Below, one piece after another: positions 48,415 to 58,814 of a stretch of 64,000 nt of DNA. The position numbers were made by a program, and so were the translations under genes. Each line of letters starts with the position of its first letter. Positions within the stretch are counted from its first letter, which is position 1. A model generated the notes under the pieces. That model was not told the origin of the DNA and did no database searches. It saw only the letters and a list, made by a program, of their open reading frames with translations. The DNA comes from Zeugodacus cucurbitae (lineage: Eukaryota > Arthropoda > Insecta > Diptera > Tephritidae): contig NC_071667.1 in assembly GCF_028554725.1 (NCBI RefSeq), positions 30,089,501 to 30,153,500 of the forward strand, given 5' to 3'.

Positions 48415-49013
48415 ATTAGGTTGGAAAATATCTTCTTTCCGCTTTTTGTTCCTTATTCAATGCGTTATAAAAAGTGTTACTGTGATCGGATTTTATTCAA
48501 ATATACGCCGTTTCGTTCGATAGAAGAACTCGTACAGCCTCTTTTGAGTTCAACTTTACACCAACAAGGCGTTCACCATGGACAGAAACTGGCGCTATGT
48601 CCGGGCTATATGGTGGATGCGATAAGACCTTCTATCCGAGCTCCCGTAGCTTCTGACGAGTCATCAACGAGATGTGTGGTGTGGCTTTATCCTGGCGGAA
48701 CAATACAACCTTCCTGTTGGCCAATTCTGGACGATTTTGGTCGATCGCCAGATTCAAGCGGTCCAGTTGTTCGCAGTAGACGGTAGAATTAAGCGTCTGA
48801 CCATATGGGAGCAGCTCATAGTGGATGATTCCCTTCCAATCCCACCAAACACACAGCAAAACCTTCCTGGCAGTCAATCCCGGCTTGGCCACTGTTTAGG
48901 ACGATTCATCGGCCTTCGACCACGACCGTTTTCGCTTGATATTGTCGTATGTCATCCATTTTTCGTCGCCAGTCACCATCCGCTTCAAAAATGGGTTGAG
49001 TTCGTTCCGTTTC
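48415..49013 (-). mobile_element. mariner (irritans-like) copy 3, 5'-truncated
   Basis: The 3' terminus TTAGGTTGGAAAATATCTT starts at 48415 after TA. Coding remnants on the minus strand run to about 49013, including NPFLKRMVTGDEKWMTYDN, TVAKPGLTARKVLLCVWWDWK, GIIHYELLPYGQTLNSTVYC, EQLDRLNLAIDQNRPELANR and TPHISLMTRQKLRELG. Unlike copies 1 and 2, this copy keeps the segment after LDRL, so it derives from an undeleted parent. The N-terminal half of the transposase and the 5' end are missing. Plus-strand frames over it are antisense shadows. Confidence 0.85.
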
Positions 49014-50869
49014 TAATATCATTAATATATAACGTCAGTAGAACACTTTGTGAATTAAGACTCAAACTTGGAAGAGTTGTCTTCTGACGAGACGTTGGTT
49101 AATGGCAGACGTCTGTGGAATCTGAAGGATATAACGCTAATAAAGAATTGTGCTAATTTCCAAAAAAACTTATCTTTAAGAAAAGATACTAGCCTGCAAG
49201 CCAGACCGACGGTTCCAAAATTTAATTTTTTTTAAATAGTCTATAGTTACTTGTTTATAATAATACAGACAAATGCGAGGTTTGTTGTCTGCTAAAGACC
49301 CAAAAGACAGATAATGACTTCGTAAAATCTTATGGCTCGGATTCCAATGTTCTTTAGGTTCTAGTATAGCTTTTAAAGTTTCAAAATAATTTATAACATT
49401 CATTGCAATAATGTTTCTGAGCTCTGCCTAAGTTAAATTAAATTTCAACATGGATTTTTAGCTTTTAATATTTTTTCTGTCTGGAGCTGTTTTGTAAATA
49501 TTTCCGCGTTTATTAGAAAAGCAGGAAAACGATAATGTATAAATATGTGCCTTCAGTCGCAGTGGGTGTTTGAGCTTTGTGCGAATTGAACGGCATTATA
49601 AATGTTTGTGAATCAACATGCCAAACCAAAAGTTTCAGCGAAACTTAATGAAAAATGAATGAGGCATATTTAATTGCATGCTTGTGAGTACATACATACA
49701 TGGATCAGCATTTAGAGGAATGCTCAAAAGTGCTATTAATGCATTATTAATGTATATAGGTGCCTAAATATGTACAACAAAAGCCAGCAAATTTACATTT
49801 TCCAAAGCTAGGCCTTTGTTTGATTATATACACGTACATAACTACATACATACATGCATATGTATGTATAAATTTTGTGCGTTGTAAGCATTACAAAGGT
49901 GTTTGGAATTTAATGTGGGGTAAATTTCGCAGTCATGTCGAGCAGTGCCCGCAGTTTTGCACGCACTCACATACAAACACACATCGCCATGCAAACGTCT
50001 ATATGTCAGTTCCTTTGTGAGTGGCTGTGTATGTGTGTGCGCGCTGGTGACTGCTGGTAAGCATATGGGAATTGCGTCCAAAGAGCGCACAAGCGAAATT
50101 TAAGCATTATAAAACAACAGCAACAATCGATTGTGACTACAGGCCGACTTTCAGCGGTAGCGGCAACAACATGACCGCATTTCAGTCACACTTCGTGCAC
50201 CATAATTGAATTTCGTGTAATTCTGCCAGCCAGCCACCTACTCTACACAAAGCAGCAAAAATACCTGTGCGTACATATGTATGTATGTATGCATGCACAA
50301 TACAACCGACAGTCGTATGAAAATTAAAAAAATATACATTTTAGTTTCTTTGTACGAAGGAGAAAAGCTGCAATGTTGCGATGACTTGAAAGTGTTTGAA
50401 GTCATTAATGTTTTCTCATGCCATGCCACGTTGGATGCGCCATGTGGCGCCACGAAAACGTGCAATTACCCCGCACGTAATTCTAAGTGTTAATGATATG
50501 GCACTGAGCAAAGGAGGGATGCACTTCGTACTCCTTTCCAATGTTTTGATAGTTCATATGCCGTCCGACAACCGCCCTGCTTGAAGGTGACTTTGTCCAA
50601 AACGTTTACATATTGTATATATATATATGTATATATAGCTTTGCTCTTGTTTAAAACCTATAAAGGATATACATATATATATTAAATATATAAACTACAA
50701 TATGACTCAGTAGACTTCATCCCTCCAACTTTATTTTAAGAAGATATACTTGCTGGCGTTGCTTCCGATAACGGTGATACTGTGCTGTTAGCTGGTATAT
50801 GCCAATAGCTGTAATTTTTAATGTTATATAGATAAAGCAAAATGCAGATGGACACATTTTAATATTGAG
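49014..50869. other. intergenic DNA
   Basis: No gene was recognised. 49840-50300 contains several ACATACAT and ATGTATGT clusters. Short frames on both strands mirror each other across those repeats. Confidence 0.5.
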
Positions 50870-51290
50870 TATATAACTCACAATTTGACTAATATATTCG
50901 CCTTAAAGTATATTGGAATAGCGAAAATCAATATACTAAATCGCGTATGTGGACTGGGGTAATTCGTGGACCGATTTCAGTTTTGACAGTTTTGTTCATT
51001 ATTATCGAGAAAATATGTCCTTTGAATTTAATTAAGATATCTAATAAATTGGTCGATATTTTTGGTAAAAAATAGACAATGATAGGCACTGAGGTCATGA
51101 GACTCAGTATCTTGAGTATTCAAAAGTTATGGTCAGACTTTTAATATTTTTGGTTGAGTGTTGCAATACCTTACATAAACTCTTCGCGCCAAGTTTTATT
51201 CCGATATTTACAATGGTGCTTGATTTCTATAATATATTGTAAGGAGAACGAATCAGATGAAATCCTATATATCTAAATACTTATCTAAAG
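50870..51290 (-). mobile_element. DINE-1-like fragment F, decayed
   Basis: Minus-strand interior sequence of the DINE family, recognisable from the GGCACTGAGGTCATGAGAC, TTCAAAAGTTATGGTC and CGAATCAGATGAAATCC phrases. These parallel the GACCTCAGTGCTTC and GATTCAGATGGACTTC regions of the other copies. No ends are preserved. Lower certainty than copies A-D. Confidence 0.4.
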
Positions 51291-51374
51291 CACTTTATGG
51301 CTTTCATTTATTAATATACATATGTATATGTATATTATATGAGAAATATGATTTTTAAATTGGTAAAAAGATAT

Positions 51375-51838
51375 CACTTGGCGTTTATATTCGCGCCTCT
51401 CGTGTCTCTTTTTTTCTTTCTGGCACCAACTGGTAACACCAAGTGAAGCCAGGTCACTTCCCACTTGATCCTTCCATCGGAGTGGAGGTCGTCCTCTTCC
51501 GCGGCTTCCTCCAGCGGGTACTGCATCGAACACTTTCAGAGCTGGAGTGTTTTCATCCATCCGTACAACATGACCTAGCCAGCGTAGCCGCTGTCTTTTT
51601 ATTCGCTGAAATATGTCAATGTCATCGTATAAATCTTACAGCTCATCGTCCATCGTATACGGAATTCGCCGTTGCCAATGTTAAGAGGACCATACATCTT
51701 GCGCAGAACCTTTCTCTCGAAAACCCCAAGAGTCGTCTCATCGGATGTTGTCATATTTCACACTTCAGCACCATACATCAGAACAGGAATAATGAGCGAT
51801 TTGTAGAGTTTGATTTTGGTTCGTCGAGAGAGGACTTC
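51375..51838 (-). pseudogene. RTE-like LINE fragment (C-terminal tail)
   Basis: A minus-strand fragment related to 16850-17340. It holds RTKIKLYKSLIIPVLMYG at its 5' side, then VFERKVLRKMYGPL. After a frame break it has RLRWLGHVVRMDENTPALKV, RGRGRPPLRWKDQ and LASLGVTSW. It is 5'-truncated like most LINE copies, and stops and small deletions break it. Plus-strand frames at 51443-51985 are antisense shadows. Confidence 0.75.
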
Positions 51839-54170
51839 CATTATATAAGACTAAATTATAGATTATTAAAAAGTGTCATACTAAGAAGACTTATCACCTA
51901 TCACTTATCATCTATCTTGTGTGTGTTACCGAACTCGCCAAGTATCGGGGTTCATTCAGTCCAGTCAAATGACTCGATTAACTAAGCATTGCGAAACTAT
52001 GAATGGACAAAGAATCAAATAACTATTTTGTATACTGTAGGCATTCTTCACTGAAACAAATTGAAAAGGACGGAGATATTGCACACATCCTAGTAACTGT
52101 TTTTGATAGGAATAAATGAAAAATGTACTTATGAATTTCATATATAGCAAAATTTTTAAAATAAGTGAAAAAGTGTCGCTTAAATATGTCTGGTGTCTGT
52201 CATCAAACATTAACTACGTATTAAATCAGTTTGAATCGATAATTTTTTTGTTTATGTATTTTGCAGTTCCTTAGGCTTCTTTTGGAGCACCGCAAATCAT
52301 ATTTGGCTAACAACCCTATTCGAAGGTATTTCATATAACTATGCTGCTGAGTGGATCTTGCTTAAAGGAAGATTTTTTTATTAATTTGATGTGACGAAGA
52401 TACTCCTCTCAAGAGCATCGAAAGTAAGATAGTACTTTGAAGATTTTTTCCGAGGAAAAATTCAAAATACTCAAAATTGTGTTTAATCAACATCGTAAGT
52501 CAAACATTAAACGAAAAATGTAAAAAAAATTTAAACCCTCTAAAAAAATCAGAGGGTCATGTTTTCGAACTTTAATAACTTGAGTTACTTGTATTAGACT
52601 TTTAACATATAAGTCAGAAAAAGAGACTGGCTGAAATGGGGGGATATATTTATTTAGAAGAGTTTGGCGATCGTCAGATTTTTATATTTAATTTTTTGTT
52701 TTATAATATATGTATTTGGGTTAGTAGAGATGTACATTAATTAAAACACTTATTCACATATGTAAGCCCGCATATTTATTAATTTTTTATTCATGCGATG
52801 TTTGGTGTCTGTTGCCTGACTGCCCGCATAACACACTTTAATTTGCCGTAGAACTACAAATACATATGCACATGTATGGTATTATGAACTGAATTGCACA
52901 TACATCTATATATGTTCTCAGATACATATGCACACGTAAATTCTCTGAATTAAATATTTCTAATATTTGTCCAACGTTTAGTATGTTCACAGGTGAGCTG
53001 TTATTTTTGTATGCATCTGTAGTTTGTCTGTTTCTACCCTTCGCAGTATACTTGTACCTCTATATAGATTTGTGTGTGACTTACATACACCTATATATAT
53101 GTATGTATATGGTTGTATGTGGTTACTTTGCATGTGTGTCGGACATTAAGCGGCTCTGTCCAATCTAATTAGCGCTGCTTGCTTTGCATTTCTCATAAGG
53201 CCCGCATCGAGCGTCTTCACTTCCCATCACCAGCAGTCTTCGCTGCTGTTTGTACATGCGAAAGAGCACATCTTTGTAGAGGAAGACGTGGCTATTTACA
53301 ATGTAAATGTATACGCTTGTTGCCCGTCCACCCGACATCACCCGTTCACACTGCTAGCTAACACAACAACCGGTGCTATTATTCTCGCTTTTGCTGCTGC
53401 TTTTGTTTTTCCTCTTTTGCTGATCACTAGTTTTAGGCCGTTGCTGTCGCTGACGAGGGCGATTACATTGTTATTCTTTCGTTTTGCCATTTCCCCGTAT
53501 TGATGTAATCATGCTGGCGTCTAATGGCATTAAAATGTTTGCCTCAACGCTTCTTTTTGCCTAGTCATTTCGCTCCCTTCCTCCGCTGCATGATGTATAC
53601 CCTGTAAGAAGATCTGGCGTAGGTTGAACCTTTCTTGCTGGGTAGGTGAAATTTGTCAATAATGAGGTATGGCTACATAGATCCCCTCAAAACTAAGCGC
53701 AGTCTACGTTAAGTTAAACTTGGCAGACCATAAGCTTTAGTGTTGCAAAGTGAAGATCAATATTGTGTGGGGATACACATCTTTTTTAAGTTTGCTTTAC
53801 ATATACGTAAAGACCTAAGTTTTTTCCCTTCAACACCTCTAGATTGCATGCTGTTAAAGTTTCCAGCTTCATCAGATTTAGTATAATATAATGTAAGCAT
53901 CCAAAACCTTTTTTACCGAACTTACAAGAAGCCGCGTTTCATCGGAAGTATATTTCTGAATCTACAGTTTGCGTTGGATATTTGAAAATATACTGGTTTT
54001 CTATATATATCGGTTCTCGAAGCAAACTTCTTCTGCCGGAACTACTATGCGGAAATGCAGTCAAATTATTTATTTCCACCTTAAAAGGTGACAAAAATCC
54101 TCTTAGCTATATCCTCCGCGCGGGTGTCGACTGGGAAATGGGTGGCGCTGCTTGCACTGTCGTGGACTCA
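51839..54170. other. intergenic DNA
   Basis: No gene was recognised. 53180-53520 is G+C-balanced with two overlapping short frames, neither with a known motif. ACATACAT-type microsatellites lie near 52860-52940 and 53070-53110. Confidence 0.45.
52543..52610. repeat. short dispersed repeat, copy 2
   Basis: It is near-identical to 17609-17670, with TTTTCGAACTTTAATAACTT then GAGTTACTTGTATTAG. Family unknown. Confidence 0.7.
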
Positions 54171-55297
54171 AGCTGCCACTTCGTTGGCTAAGGCATGACA
54201 GTGGTGGCAGGCGTCATCCAGCGAAGGCTGGCATAATTCTCCATTCATTTCCCTGAGGTGGACTGCTTTTAACGCTTCCCCGGAGGGGGATGGATGGGGG
54301 AAGATGTCGGCCATTGCTATTGAGGTGCCTGGCGGTAGGTATAAAACGCTAGGGGTAGAGGACCCCGAACTCAAAAAACTCACAATGGAGAGTGAAATAA
54401 AGGATGAGAAGCGGGCTGGGATATCAGCCCAAACGTCGGTGGGAGATGAGGCTGCTACCACCGGCGGACACAGCGAGAGCTGTGTCGCCAGCGGCCACAC
54501 CTCCACTGCAACGGGAGCAGGTTGCAGTGGTTGTAGTACTACTGCCAAACCAACTTTACAGCGCACTGGTGTCACAGTCCTCGAAGACTCGGACCAAGAA
54601 AGCGCTGTGATCATGAACGCGGAAAAGGAAGAAGAGCTTCTTCGTTCTCCTGAGCTGTCGACCGTGGGTACTAACTCTGGTAACAAGAGAGGGCCCCGGA
54701 AGAAGCCTGCCTAACAAGGAGGGGATGAAAGCTAAGGCCAGATACAAGGCGGCGGTCGGAATATGTAACCGACTGGAGGGCAAGTCCAACCTGAAGGAAG
54801 ATGAGGTGCAACGGTTGGCTTGGGCCAGGGAGGAGGTGAAGACCGGCCGTGCTCATTTCGCAACACGGAACTGGTGCAATGCCTCGGATCCAGCATTTGC
54901 TAATCGGATTGAGGAGCAAATAGCTGAAAAGAGGCAGCGTTCGACGGAAAGCGAACCAAAGGCACCAGCGAAAAAGAGGAAGTGCAAAGACGCTGCTGAA
55001 AAGCAGCAAGTCAGGCACTTGGATGAAAGACCAACGACATCAAAAGCAGCGGCGGCGGCCAGTGAGATTGCGAAACGACATCTGATCGTGGCGCTCATTG
55101 ACCGTAGTAACCCGCTGGGGCAGATGTCACAGGAGCGGTGGAAAATAGTGGAAATGAAGCTAATGGAAGCCCTTTTCGCGAGGATGGATGCTCAGCCATG
55201 CCCACATTTGATGGAGCTGGGTGGAAAAGCGGAGTTAAAATCCTGAAGTGTAAGGATGACCCGTCGCTTACATGGGTAAAGGACCGTATCTGCACCG
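54171..55297 (+). pseudogene. LINE ORF1 remnant, DUF4780-like
   Basis: A plus-strand G+C-richer block unlike its AT-rich surroundings. A leader (54171-54303) precedes MSAIAIEVPGG at 54304. The first frame (136 codons, Ser/Thr/Glu-rich) ends at about 54714. The second frame from 54725 contains KARYKAAVGICNRLEGKSNL, LAWAREEVKTGRAHFAT, a basic PAKKRKCKD patch, and ALIDRSNPLGQMSQERWKIV followed by EMKLMEAL. A further shift near 55195 gives GWKSGVKILKCKDDPSLTW. These segments resemble ORF1 proteins with the DUF4780 domain found with insect LINEs. The domain is cut off at about 55297 by an opposite-strand LINE. The domain name is from memory and needs a profile search. Confidence 0.6.
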
Positions 55298-57132
55298 TAA
55301 AGTAGGACGGGAATGATGAGAGACTTGTAGAGTTTGGTTTTTGTTCGTCGAGAGAGGACTTTACTTTTCAATTGCCTACTTAGTCCATAGTAGCACCTGT
55401 TGGCAAGAGTGATTCTGCGTTGGATTTCCAGACTGACATTGTTATTGGTGTTAATGCTGGTTCCCAGGTAGACGAAATTATCTACAACTTCAAAGTTATG
55501 ACTGTCAACAGTGACGTGGGAGCCAAGACGCGAATGCGCTGACTGTTTGTTTGACGACAGGAGATATTTCGTCTTGTCCTCGTTCACCACCAGACCCATA
55601 CGCTTCGCTTCCTTATCCAGTCTGGAAAAAGCAGAACTAACGGCGCGGGTGTTGTTTCTGATGATATCATCGGCGTACGCCAGTAGCTGTACACTCTTAT
55701 AGAAGATTGTACCTTCTCGATTTAGCTCTGCAGCTCGTATTATTTTCTCCAGCATCAGGTTAAAGAAATCACACGAGAGTGAGTCACCTTGTCTGAAACC
55801 TCGTCTGGTATCGAAGAGGTCCTTCCCGATCCTGACGGAGCTTTTGGTGTTGCTCAACGTCAGCTTACACAACCGTATTAATTCTGCGGGGATACCAAAT
55901 TCAGACATCGCGGCATAAAGGCAGCTCCTTTTCGTGCTGTCGAAAGCAGCTTTAAAGTCGACAAAGAGATGGTGTGTGTCGATCTTATTTTCACGGGTCT
56001 TCTCCAAAATTTGGCGCATGGTGAATATCTGGTCTGTTGTTGATTTTCCAGGTCTAAAGCCACACTGATAAGGTCCAATCAGTTTGTTGACGGTGGGCTT
56101 TAGTCTTTCACACAATACGCTCGACAGAACCTTATACGCGATGTTGAGGAGGCTTATCCCACGGTAATTGGCGCAAATTGTGGGGTCTCCCTTTTTGTGC
56201 ATTGGGCAGAGTACACTGAGATTCCAATCGTCAGGCATGCTTTCTTCCGACCATACTCTGCAAAGAAGCTGATGCAAGCACCTTATCAGCTCTTCGCCGC
56301 CGTATTTGAATAGCTCGACCGGTAATCCATCGGCACCCGCCGCCTTATTGTTCTTCAAGCGGGTAATTGCTATTCGAATTTCTTCACGGTCGGGCAATGG
56401 AACATCTACTCCATCGTCGTCGATTGGGGAATCGGGTTCGCAATCTCCTGGTGTTGTACTTTCACTGCCATTCAGCAGGCTGGAGAAGTGTTCCCTCCAC
56501 AAACTCAGGATATTCTGGTCATCAATAACTAGATCACCTGTGGGGGTCCTACAGGAGTGCGCTCCGGTCTTGAAACCTTCAGTTAGTCGCCGGATCTTTT
56601 CGTAAAATTTTCGAGCATTACCCCTGTCGGCCAGCTTGTCAAGCTCTTCATACTCACGCTTTTCTCTCTCTTTCTTTTTTTGTCTGCAAATGCGTCTCGC
56701 TTCCCTCTTCAGCTCTCGGTATCTTTCCCATCCCGCTCGTGTTGCGGTCGATCGCAACATTGCGAGGTAGGCAGTCTGTTTTCTCTCCACTGCGAGACGA
56801 CAATCCTCGTCATACCAGCTGTTTTTTTGGCTTTTCCGAAAACCAATGGTTTCGGTTGCAGCTGTACGTAAGGAGTTTGATATGCCGTCCCACAGCTCCC
56901 TTATACCGAGATGCTGATGAGTGCTCTCAGAGAGCAGGAGTGCAAGTCGAGTAGAAAATCGTTCGGCTGTCGGTTGTGATTGCAGCTTCTCGATGTCGAA
57001 CCTTCCTTGTGTTTGTTGACGTGTGCGCTTTTCTACACAGAGGCGGGTGCGTATCTTAGCTGATACAAGATAGTGGTCCGAGTCGATGTTGGGACCACGA
57101 AGCGTACGCACATCAAAGACACTGGACAACAT
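55298..57132 (-). pseudogene. RTE-like reverse transcriptase region
   Basis: A frame of over 600 codons is open through the RT domain. Motifs in order: SDHYLVSAK (end of the endonuclease), LKNNKAAGADGLPVELFKYG, CPMHKKGDPTICANYRGISL, CGFRPGKSTTDQIFTMRQIL, FVDFKAAFDSTKRSCLYAAM, RRGFRQGDSLSCDFFNLMLE and the catalytic LLAYADDI box. FEVVDNFVYLG and YKSLIIPVLLYG follow. RNA-templated target-primed reverse transcription is the family role. The frame is joined to the endonuclease by a shift at about 57113-57132 and loses its C-terminal tail at 55298, replaced by unrelated codons read from the neighbouring element's antisense. The copy could not complete retrotransposition by itself. Confidence 0.85.
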
Positions 57133-57841
57133 GATCGATCTGGTTGCGAGTGATTCGATCCGGGGACAGCCAAGTAGCTTGATGGATTTTCTTATGCTGG
57201 AATCTAGTACTACAGACGACCATATTTCGGGCCCCGGCGAAGTCGATCAGCCTCAGACCGTTTGGTGACGTTTCGTCATGGAGGCTGAATTTTCCGACTG
57301 TTGTGCCAAAGACACCTTCTTTACCCACCCTAGCGTTAAAATCGCCAAGCACGATTTTTACATCGTGGCGAGGGCAGCGCTCATAGGTACGTTCTAGGCG
57401 CTCATAGAAGGTATCTTTGATCACTTCGTCCTTCTCTTCCGTCGGGGCGTGGGCGCAAATCAGCGATATGTTGAAGAACCTCGCTTTGATACGGATTGTG
57501 GCTAGACGTTCATCCACCGGAGTGAATGCCAGGACTTGACGACGGAGTCTCTCTCCTACCACGAATCCCACACCGAATTTGCGCTCCTTTATATGGCCGC
57601 TGTAGTAGATGTCACAAGGACCCACCTTCTTCCGTTCTTGTCCCGTCCATCGCATTTCTTGGATTGCGGTGATGTCAGCCTTTACTCTTACGAGGACATC
57701 AACCAGCTGGGCAGAGGCACCTTCCCAATGAAGGGTCCGGACATTCCAGGTGCATGCCCTTATTTCGTAGTCCTTTAAACGTTTGCAGTGGTCGTCATCA
57801 AAATTGGGGTCTCTCATCCGAGGCTGTTTTTTCTTTTTCAT
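57113..57841 (-). pseudogene. RTE-like APE endonuclease region
   Basis: It begins at ATG 57841 (MKKKKQPRMRDPNFDDDHC) and contains IRACTWNVRTLHWEGA, ITAIQEMRWTGQ, ISLICAHAPTEEKDE, IVLGDFNARVGKEGVFG and NQIDHVV. These are the Asn, Glu and Asp-x-Asn signature positions of APE-type LINE endonucleases, which nick target DNA. The final SDH motif lies in the next frame because of a single frameshift near 57120. An in-frame upstream extension to 57883 lacks an ATG. Confidence 0.85.
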
Positions 57842-58030
57842 TGGGGGGGTGTTTTTATGTGGTGGGTCCCAAACCCTACGCACAACCGCACAGGCGGGTT
57901 TCGCCTTCTCACTTTAGCTCGCCTCCAAACGGATGTCTGTTGGCTATCCAGAGGATACTTGGTCTAAGACCGGAAGTCGTGAGCTGCTTGAGCCACATGT
58001 AAAAGAATCGTTCCTGGCCACTCCCAAGTG

Positions 58031-58814
58031 AATGACAATCAGAAACTTTCCTCACTTACGTGAACTTGTACATATGACTCCATCCTCCAAATCCATCCTC
58101 TAATCATATACTCATAATAATTTTCCTACACGGTATTTTATACTTGTAGCAAAATAGCACAGACGTGAATGTAATCCAAGCCCATATGAGCAAGCACACA
58201 CTCTCGTACGTATTTGGGAGTGTCGGTAAAAAGTGGTGGTTCGGGAAGGCAAAGGAAGAAGAAGGCGGAAGCATGTAGCATTAGTGTTGCTTTAGCGAAT
58301 TATTGGCGTGCAAAATCGTTTAGTTCTAATTTTGTATTTTTATTAGATTTAAGTTCCCCTTGCGGCAAAATAGTAGGTCATTTTCAATCAATAACTGCTG
58401 CAGTCCATCGGGCGAGCACCGAGTGCTTACAACACTCGCCTTTCAAGTGGAGGGAGACTTATTTTTATTCCGGTGGTCATTAGCGGTTCATAGTTCTCGC
58501 TAGTGATTGCTCTAGAAGTGCCGTTCCTCATTATGCTCACACAAGCAAACCTTATATGTTTGAATGTGTTATAAATATTTTAAAAACGCTTACGACTTTT
58601 ACATATTTTTTTTGTGGAAAGCCATTAACCCATTATTGCCGCCTCCATTTCGTATTTCTATATTAAGACTGATGTTGATTAAGAATTTAAAAAATTTAAA
58701 TGTGCATATAGGGGAGAAAACGTTGCCTTATAAAGGATATTTGTGATCGGCATCGGTATCTTCTTTAGCAGCATTTACCACAACAAATATGCTCTCCTAT
58801 TTTTTTATAATTGC
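58031..58814. other. intergenic DNA
   Basis: No gene was recognised. A short frame at 58214-58483 has no recognisable motif. Confidence 0.5.

Larger units (their letters stand above)
55298..58030 (-). mobile_element. RTE-like LINE, long copy lacking its 3' end
   Basis: Minus-strand element beginning near 58030 with a 5' leader, then an endonuclease frame (57841-57113) and an RT frame (57132-55298). It stops abruptly within the segment IPVLLYGAD. The C-terminal LRWLGHVVRM part, present in the copies at 16850 and 51375, is missing. The copy is otherwise well preserved, with one frameshift between the domains. The orientation is opposite to the LINE ORF1 remnant it abuts. Its base composition is markedly richer in G+C than the flanks. 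Confidence 0.8.

Noticed and set aside
48406..49087. Plus-strand frames of 126 and 137 codons
   Set aside because: Antisense of mariner copy 3 on the minus strand.
51443..51985. Plus-strand 180-codon frame
   Set aside because: Most of it is antisense to the RTE-like C-terminal fragment at 51375-51838.
54168..55098. Minus-strand frames of 172, 115 and 81 codons
   Set aside because: They lie opposite the DUF4780-like ORF1, which has coherent protein features on the plus strand.
55511..57778. Plus-strand frames across the long RTE-like LINE
   Set aside because: They are antisense to clear endonuclease and RT domains.
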